NCBI RefSeq assembly: GCF_016464425.1
Contig: NZ_JADDKQ010000001.1
Span: 434,001 to 498,000, forward strand
DNA from: Actinotalea solisilvae
Lineage (GTDB): Bacteria; Actinomycetota; Actinomycetes; Actinomycetales; Cellulomonadaceae
Length of the DNA: 64,000 nt
Reading direction: 5' to 3'
The position numbers were made by a program, and so were the translations under genes. The notes under the pieces were generated by a model, which was not told the origin of the DNA, did not search any database, and was given only the letters and a program-made list of their open reading frames with translations. Positions 59,322 to 64,000 of this stretch are shown here, piece by piece (the first letter of the stretch is position 1; each line of letters opens with the position of its first letter).

Positions 59322-60561
59322 GGCGCGGACCCCGGACGGGCGTGGGGCGCCGCCCCCCGGCGACCTGCGCCCAGGCGACGCACGCGAGCCCGAGCAGGCC
59401 GAGGGCGAGCGCCGCCCCTGCGAGGCCGACGTCGGGGCCCGTGGCGGGGAGCTCGGGGCGGCAGCCGCGCAGCGCGAACCCCACGGACCGGGCGCGCTCC
59501 ACGCCGTCGACGAGCACGGCGCCCCAGTAGGTCCCGGACGGCGGGCTCGCGAGCGCCACGGCCGCCGGCGCGATCGCCCCGGCGGCGTCGGGCAGCACGG
59601 AGACGGGCCCCGCTACGACGGCGCCGCGGCTGTCGACGACGGCGACCGCCACCGCACCGCCCCCCGCCCAGCCCGACCCGGCGACGGACACGGTCGTGCA
59701 GCTCGGCGCGGAGACCTCGACCGTCGGCGCCGCGGGCGGCGGCTCGGGCGCGGCGGTCACGGTGACGACCCGCTCCCACCACACGAGCGCCCCGTCGAGG
59801 AGCGCCCCGAGGCGCAGCGTCGACGGGCCGGGCGTCGCGCCGACCGGCAGCCGCACGGAGGCCGGCGCCGCCGCGAGGTCCTGCCGCACGGGCACCGCGC
59901 GACCGTCGAAGCACGCGACGGCCCACAGGGTGTCGTACTCGTCGAAGTAGATCCGCGCGGCGTCGCCGAGGTCGGTCAGGCCGACGGTGAGTGCACCACC
60001 CACGACGGCGGCGTCGTCGCCCGTGAGGCTCCCCCGGGGCGCCGGGGCACCGGGAAGGGCGCACGCAGGGCCCGCGACCGCGTCGACCGGTTCCGACGTG
60101 ACCGTCACCGACGCACTCAGGCGTGCGAACGTCCGCTCCCCGGGCGGCGCCTCGGGACCCTCGAAGAAGACGACGCTCACCGCGTAGGTGCCCGGGGGTG
60201 TGCCCGCCGGGACGTCGAGGAGGAACAGCCCGACGTCGGCGGTCGTCACCAGCGCCTCGGCGTCGCCGAGCGGCAGCCAGGGCGCGCAGCTGAGGAACGT
60301 CTCGCCGGACCCGCCCCCGATGAGCCCCGCCGGCCACTGCGCGAAGTCGCTGAGCACGCCGAGGATCGGGGTCCCGGCCTGCACGACGTCGGCGTCCAGG
60401 GTGAGCGTGCCGTCGATGGCCACGGGCACATCCGTCGCGCAGGCGGGTTGCACCGCCGCCGGGAGCACCGCCGGGGGCCCGGGGGCGGCGGCAGCCGCAG
60501 CCGGGGACGCCAGGGCGGCGACACCCACGAGGACCGATGCGATGCGGCGGACCGGACGCAT
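59299..60561 (-). CDS. secreted surface protein with LPXTG-like anchor
   Basis: 420 residues: signal peptide (MRPVRRIASVLVGVAALASPAAAAA), beta-rich extracellular region with six or more Cys residues (disulphides likely), a Pro/Ala hinge (TAAPEPPPAAPTVEV), and a C-terminal sorting signal LPATG, hydrophobic segment and Arg-rich tail (RRPTPVRGPRLRGPGAR). Sortase anchoring is predicted; no sortase gene lies in the window. ATG at 60561 is six bases after TAGCGT (leaderless). No family recognised for the exposed part. Confidence 0.8.
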   Translation of the reverse strand: MRPVRRIASVLVGVAALASPAAAAAAPGPPAVLPAAVQPACATDVPVAIDGTLTLDADVVQAGTPILGVLSDFAQWPAGLIGGGSGETFLSCAPWLPLGDAEALVTTADVGLFLLDVPAGTPPGTYAVSVVFFEGPEAPPGERTFARLSASVTVTSEPVDAVAGPACALPGAPAPRGSLTGDDAAVVGGALTVGLTDLGDAARIYFDEYDTLWAVACFDGRAVPVRQDLAAAPASVRLPVGATPGPSTLRLGALLDGALVWWERVVTVTAAPEPPPAAPTVEVSAPSCTTVSVAGSGWAGGGAVAVAVVDSRGAVVAGPVSVLPDAAGAIAPAAVALASPPSGTYWGAVLVDGVERARSVGFALRGCRPELPATGPDVGLAGAALALGLLGLACVAWAQVAGGRRPTPVRGPRLRGPGAR

Positions 60562-60596
60562 ACCTCGACGCTACGCCGGGCGGACGCCCCGCGGGG

Positions 60597-61430
60597 TCAC
60601 TTCAGCGCCCAGAACGCGACGGCCGAGGCGGCCGCGACGTTGAGCGAGTCGACGCCGCCCGCCATGGGGATGCGCACGACGACGTCGGCGGCCTGCACCG
60701 CCGCCCGGGACAGGCCGTCGCCCTCGGTCCCGAGCACCATCGCGAGGCGCTCGGGCGGGTCGGCGGCGAGGGCGTCGAGCGTGACGGCGTCGTCGGCGAG
60801 CGCGAGCGCGGCGACGACGAACCCGTCCGCGCGCAGGTCGTCGAGGCCGCCCGGCCACGACCCGAGCCGGGTCCACGGCACCTGGAACACGGTGCCCATC
60901 GAGACGCGCACCGACCGTCGGTACAGCGGGTCCGCGCAGCGCGGCGACACGAGCACCGCGTCCACCCCGAGCCCCGCCGCGCTCCGGAACACCGCGCCCA
61001 CGTTGGTGTGGTCGACGACGTCCTCGAGCACGGCGACGCGCCGCGCCCCGGCGCCGCCCCGGGCGCCCGCGAGCAGCGCGTGGACGTCGGGCAGCGGCGG
61101 CCGGTGCATCGCCGCGAGCGCGCCGCGGTGCAGGTGGAAGCCCGTGATGCCCTCGAGGACGTCGGGCTCGCCGACGTAGACCGGGACGTCGCCGTCGGGG
61201 CCGGCGCCGACCTCGTCGAGCAGCGCGGCCAGGTCCGGGAGCCATCGCTCCGCCATAAGGAACGACCGCGGCCGGTGCCCCGCGGCGACCGCCCGGCGGA
61301 TCACCGTGGAGCTCTCGGCGATGTACAGACCCTTGGCGGGCTCGTGCTTGGCGCGCAGCGCCACGTCGGTGAGCCGCGTGTAGTCCGCGAGGCGCTCGTC
61401 GTCGGGGTCGGTCACTCGCAGCACGGGCAC
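60597..61430 (-). CDS. TrmH/SpoU family RNA 2'-O-methyltransferase
   Basis: 277-residue SPOUT enzyme: N-terminal substrate-binding domain (DVALRAKHEPAKGLYIAESSTVI) and catalytic domain with DHTNVGAVFRSAAGLG (motif 1), MVLGTEGDGLS (motif 2) and IPMAGGVDSLNVAAASAVAFW (motif 3). Targets rRNA or tRNA ribose; exact target not readable. GTG at 61430 has GGGAGG upstream. Confidence 0.92.
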   Translation of the reverse strand: MPVLRVTDPDDERLADYTRLTDVALRAKHEPAKGLYIAESSTVIRRAVAAGHRPRSFLMAERWLPDLAALLDEVGAGPDGDVPVYVGEPDVLEGITGFHLHRGALAAMHRPPLPDVHALLAGARGGAGARRVAVLEDVVDHTNVGAVFRSAAGLGVDAVLVSPRCADPLYRRSVRVSMGTVFQVPWTRLGSWPGGLDDLRADGFVVAALALADDAVTLDALAADPPERLAMVLGTEGDGLSRAAVQAADVVVRIPMAGGVDSLNVAAASAVAFWALK

Positions 61431-61468
61431 CGGAGCATCCTCCCAGCCCGCGACCTCCCCACGGTCCA

Positions 61469-61520
61469 CCGGTTCTGGAACGGATCCTGCACGGGGACGC
61501 CGGATCCGTTCCAGAACCGG
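61469..61520. terminator. 52-bp hairpin with 19-bp perfect arms
   Basis: Arm 61469-61487 is exactly complementary to 61502-61520 (CCGGTTCTGGAACGGATCC and its reverse complement), loop of 14 bases. It lies 8 bases beyond the ABC exporter stop and 38 bases upstream of the methyltransferase start. A terminator is the simplest reading; the strength and lack of T-run leave regulatory use open. Confidence 0.6.
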
Positions 61521-61528
61521 CCCGGGCG

Positions 61529-63547
61529 TCAGTCGACCGAGGCCGCGGCCGCCGCGAACTGGCTCGCGTAGAGCGCGGCGTACGCGCCGCCGGCGGCGAG
61601 GAGCTCGTCGTGCGTGCCCTGCTCGACGATCGCGCCGCCGTCCATGACGAGGATGGTGTCGGCGTCCCGGATCGTGGAGAGCCGGTGGGCGATGACGAAC
61701 GACGTGCGCCCGTGCCGCAGCGCGGCCATCGCGTGCTGGACGAGCACCTCGGTGCGCGTGTCCACGGACGACGTCGCCTCGTCGAGCACGAGGATCGGCG
61801 GGTCGGCCAGGAACGCGCGTGCGATGGTGATCAGCTGCTTCTCCCCCGCGCTGACGTTGCCGCCCTCGTCGTCGATCACCGTCGCGTAGCCGTCCGGCAG
61901 GGTCCGCACGAAGCGGTCGACGTGCGTGACCTCGGCGGCCGCGACCACCTCGTCGTGCGTGGCCCCCGCGCGGCCGTAGGCGATGTTGTCCTCGATCGTG
62001 CCGCCGAACAGCCACGTGTCCTGCAGCACCATGCCGATCTGGCTGCGGAGCACCTCGCGGTCCATCGCCGCGACGTCGACGCCGTCGAGCGTGATGCGCC
62101 CGCCGTCGAGCTCGTAGAACCGCAGGAGGAGGTTGACGAGCGTCGTCTTGCCCGCGCCCGTCGGCCCGACGATCGCGACGGTCCGCCCGGGCTCGGCGAC
62201 GAGGTCGAGGTGCTCCAGGAGCGGCGCCTGGGGGTCGTAGGAGAACGACACGTCCTCGAACGCGACGCGGCCGCGCACCGGGTCGGGCCGGGGCCCGTCC
62301 GCGGGCTCGGGCGACTGCTCGGGGGCGTCGAGCACCTCGAACACGCGCTCGGCCGAGGCGACGCCCGACTGGAGCAGGTTCATCATCGCGGCGACCTGGG
62401 TGATGGGCTGCGTGAACTGGCGCGAGTACTGGATGAAGGCCTGGACCTCGCCGAGGCTCAGCGCGCCGGACGCCACCCGCAGCCCGCCCACGACGGCGAT
62501 CGCGACGTACGTGAGGTTGGAGACGAACATCATCGCGGGCTGGATGAGGCCGGAGATGAACTGCGCCCGGAAGGTCGCGTCGTGCAGCGCCTCGTTCTCG
62601 GCGTGGAAGGCGGCCGACGCCTGCTCCTGACGCCCGAACACCTTGACGAGCGCGTGCCCCGTGTACATCTCCTCGACGTGGGCGTTGAGGGTGCCGGTGC
62701 GCGCCCACTGGGCCGTGAACTGCGGCTTCGACCGCTTCGCGATGGCGGCCGTGACGAAGCCCGCGACGGGCACCGTGACGAGCGCGATGACCGCGAGCAG
62801 CGGCGAGATCCAGAACATCATGACGAGCACGCCGACGATCGTCAGCACCGCGGAGACGAGCTGGCTCAAGGTCTGCTGGAGCGTCATCGCGAGGTTGTCG
62901 ATGTCGTTGGTGACGCGCGAGAGGAGGTCGCCGCGGGGCTGCCGGTCCACGTGCGCGAGCGGCAGGCGCGCGAGCTTGGCCTGGACGTCGGCCCGCAGCC
63001 GCAGCACGGTCCGCTGCACGACGCCGGTCGTCAGCAGGCCCTGGAGGTACCCGAACGCCCACGCGCCGACGTAGAGCGCCAGCACGAGGAGCAGCACGCG
63101 CGCGAGGGCGCCGGTGTCCACGCCCTGTCCCGGCACCGCGTCGCTCGCGGCGACGACGTCGGCGAGCGCGTCCTGGCCGCGCGCGCGCAGGCCGGCGACC
63201 GCCTCCTCGCGCGTGAGGCCTGCGGGCAGCGACCGGCCGAGCACGCCCGTGAAGACGAGGTCGGTCGCGTGGCCGAGGATCCGCGGCCCGAGCACCATGA
63301 GCGCGACGCTCACGACGGTGAGGCCGACGACGGCGAGCAGCGCGCCCCGCTCCGGACGCAGCACGCCGAGCAGCCGACGGGCCGAGGTGCGGAAGTCCGT
63401 CGGCCTCGCCATGGGCATGCCGAGGGCACCCATCATGCCCATGGGCCCGCGCGGCGGCGGCGCGGCCGGCGGCGCGCCCGCAGCGCCGCCCGCGCCGGGC
63501 GTCGGCGTCCCGGGCCGCGTCACGGGTCCCGCGGGTCCGGTGCTCAT
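61529..63547 (-). CDS. ABC exporter half-transporter, canonical catalytic NBD
   Basis: 672 residues: a Pro/Gly/Met-rich N-terminus (1-50), exporter membrane domain (about 60-390), and NBD with [21 protein letters not shown] and FVIAHRLST; the signature is VSAGE rather than LSGGQ. ATG at 63547 overlaps the partner gene stop (ATGA). Predicted heterodimer with the truncated partner. Substrate unknown; MdlAB/YheHI-like multidrug or lipid export is a family-level guess. Confidence 0.9.
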   Translation of the reverse strand: MSTGPAGPVTRPGTPTPGAGGAAGAPPAAPPPRGPMGMMGALGMPMARPTDFRTSARRLLGVLRPERGALLAVVGLTVVSVALMVLGPRILGHATDLVFTGVLGRSLPAGLTREEAVAGLRARGQDALADVVAASDAVPGQGVDTGALARVLLLVLALYVGAWAFGYLQGLLTTGVVQRTVLRLRADVQAKLARLPLAHVDRQPRGDLLSRVTNDIDNLAMTLQQTLSQLVSAVLTIVGVLVMMFWISPLLAVIALVTVPVAGFVTAAIAKRSKPQFTAQWARTGTLNAHVEEMYTGHALVKVFGRQEQASAAFHAENEALHDATFRAQFISGLIQPAMMFVSNLTYVAIAVVGGLRVASGALSLGEVQAFIQYSRQFTQPITQVAAMMNLLQSGVASAERVFEVLDAPEQSPEPADGPRPDPVRGRVAFEDVSFSYDPQAPLLEHLDLVAEPGRTVAIVGPTGAGKTTLVNLLLRFYELDGGRITLDGVDVAAMDREVLRSQIGMVLQDTWLFGGTIEDNIAYGRAGATHDEVVAAAEVTHVDRFVRTLPDGYATVIDDEGGNVSAGEKQLITIARAFLADPPILVLDEATSSVDTRTEVLVQHAMAALRHGRTSFVIAHRLSTIRDADTILVMDGGAIVEQGTHDELLAAGGAYAALYASQFAAAAASVD

Positions 63548-64000
63548 GCCGTCGCCTCCTGCTCGCTGAGCTGGGACAGCACGATCTCGCGGTACGTCTC
63601 GCTCGTGGCCATGAGCCCGGCGTGCGTGCCCGTGCCGACGACGGCGCCGTCGTCGAGCACCACGATCCGGTCCGCCGTGCGGATGGTGCTCACGCGCTGC
63701 GCGACGACGATCACCGTCGCGTCGCGCGTCTCCGGGACGAGGGCGGCGCGCAGCGCGGCGTCGGTCGCGAAGTCCAGGGCCGAGAACGAGTCGTCGAAGA
63801 GGTAGACCGCCGGGCGGCGCACGAGCGCGCGGGCGATCGCGAGCCGCTGACGCTGCCCGCCCGAGACGTTGGTGCCGCCCTGCGCCACCGCGGCGTCGAG
63901 GCCGCCCATCGCGCGCACGAAGTCGGCGCCCTGTGCGACCTCGAGCGCGTGCCACAGCTCCTCGTCGGTCGCGTCCGGCTTGCCGTCGCGCAGGTTGGAC
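63544..64000 (-). CDS. ABC exporter half-transporter, degenerate NBD (partial, N-terminus outside window)
   Basis: Only the last 151 or so codons are present. The NBD has intact VSGGQRQR, but Walker B is [12 protein letters not shown] (Glu to Asp) and the H-loop reads VVAQRVST (His to Gln). The upstream visible sequence ([23 protein letters not shown]) is the usual helical subdomain. The first gene of this pair, transcribed leftward into the gene at 61529-63547. Confidence 0.88.
   Translation of the reverse strand, partial: SNLRDGKPDATDEELWHALEVAQGADFVRAMGGLDAAVAQGGTNVSGGQRQRLAIARALVRRPAVYLFDDSFSALDFATDAALRAALVPETRDATVIVVAQRVSTIRTADRIVVLDDGAVVGTGTHAGLMATSETYREIVLSQLSEQEATA

Overview
The window is a very GC-rich, gene-dense actinobacterial chromosome segment. 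Gene content points to the Micrococcales, most like Cellulomonadaceae or Promicromonosporaceae: a complete Pup-proteasome locus, the mycothiol ligase MshC, an actinobacterial error-prone mutasome, HGxxPAAW and dispanin small membrane proteins, many GTG starts and many leaderless promoters. No rRNA, phage, insertion sequence or CRISPR array is visible; there is one tRNA-Leu(GAG).

Positions 1-15118 (minus strand) hold the N-terminal two thirds of glutamate synthase (gltB), then, read in the direction of transcription, an ABC exporter pair, hisI, trpE, a Trp-associated membrane protein, an HGxxPAAW protein, a dispanin (CD225) protein, a DUF2752 protein, trpC, trpB, trpA and lgt. Many junctions are 4-bp GTGA/ATGA overlaps, so this is an amino-acid biosynthesis operon with envelope genes inside it. 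trpD, trpG and trpF are not here.

Positions 15183-27324 carry a TIGR03085 protein, hisF, a tandem-FKBP lipoprotein, a small KTSC-like protein, and the pupylation and proteasome block pafA, prcA, prcB, pup, dop, mpa/arc, followed by trmI and an M50 protease. pafBC, often next to pafA in actinobacteria, is not present; hisF occupies that side.

Positions 27411-43841 hold single genes and divergent pairs: a Fe-S RecB-type nuclease, a HAD phosphatase, a frameshifted multicopper oxidase, PAC2, mshC, uppP, an aldo/keto reductase, small conserved proteins, M20 and M3 peptidases, alanine dehydrogenase, a fructosamine-kinase-like protein, DoxX and an alpha/beta hydrolase. At least twelve genes in the window have a TANNNT box 6-8 bases before the start codon, which indicates leaderless mRNAs and settles several start sites.

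Positions 44006-64000 hold an ABC-F ATPase, GrpB, a lipoprotein, tRNA-Leu, an AI-2E-type exporter, the SOS-box-controlled imuA'-imuB-dnaE2 mutasome, an arsR-sulP operon, a PEBP protein, a decayed BTAD/SARP regulator, YbaK, GNAT, a convergent LPXTG-like surface protein, a TrmH-type methyltransferase, and a second heterodimeric ABC exporter cut by the window edge. I see no clearly new multi-gene system. The points most worth checking are the oxidase frameshift, the regulator remnant, the dispanin/DUF2752 pair inside the trp operon, the hisF-proteasome junction and several unassigned palindromes.
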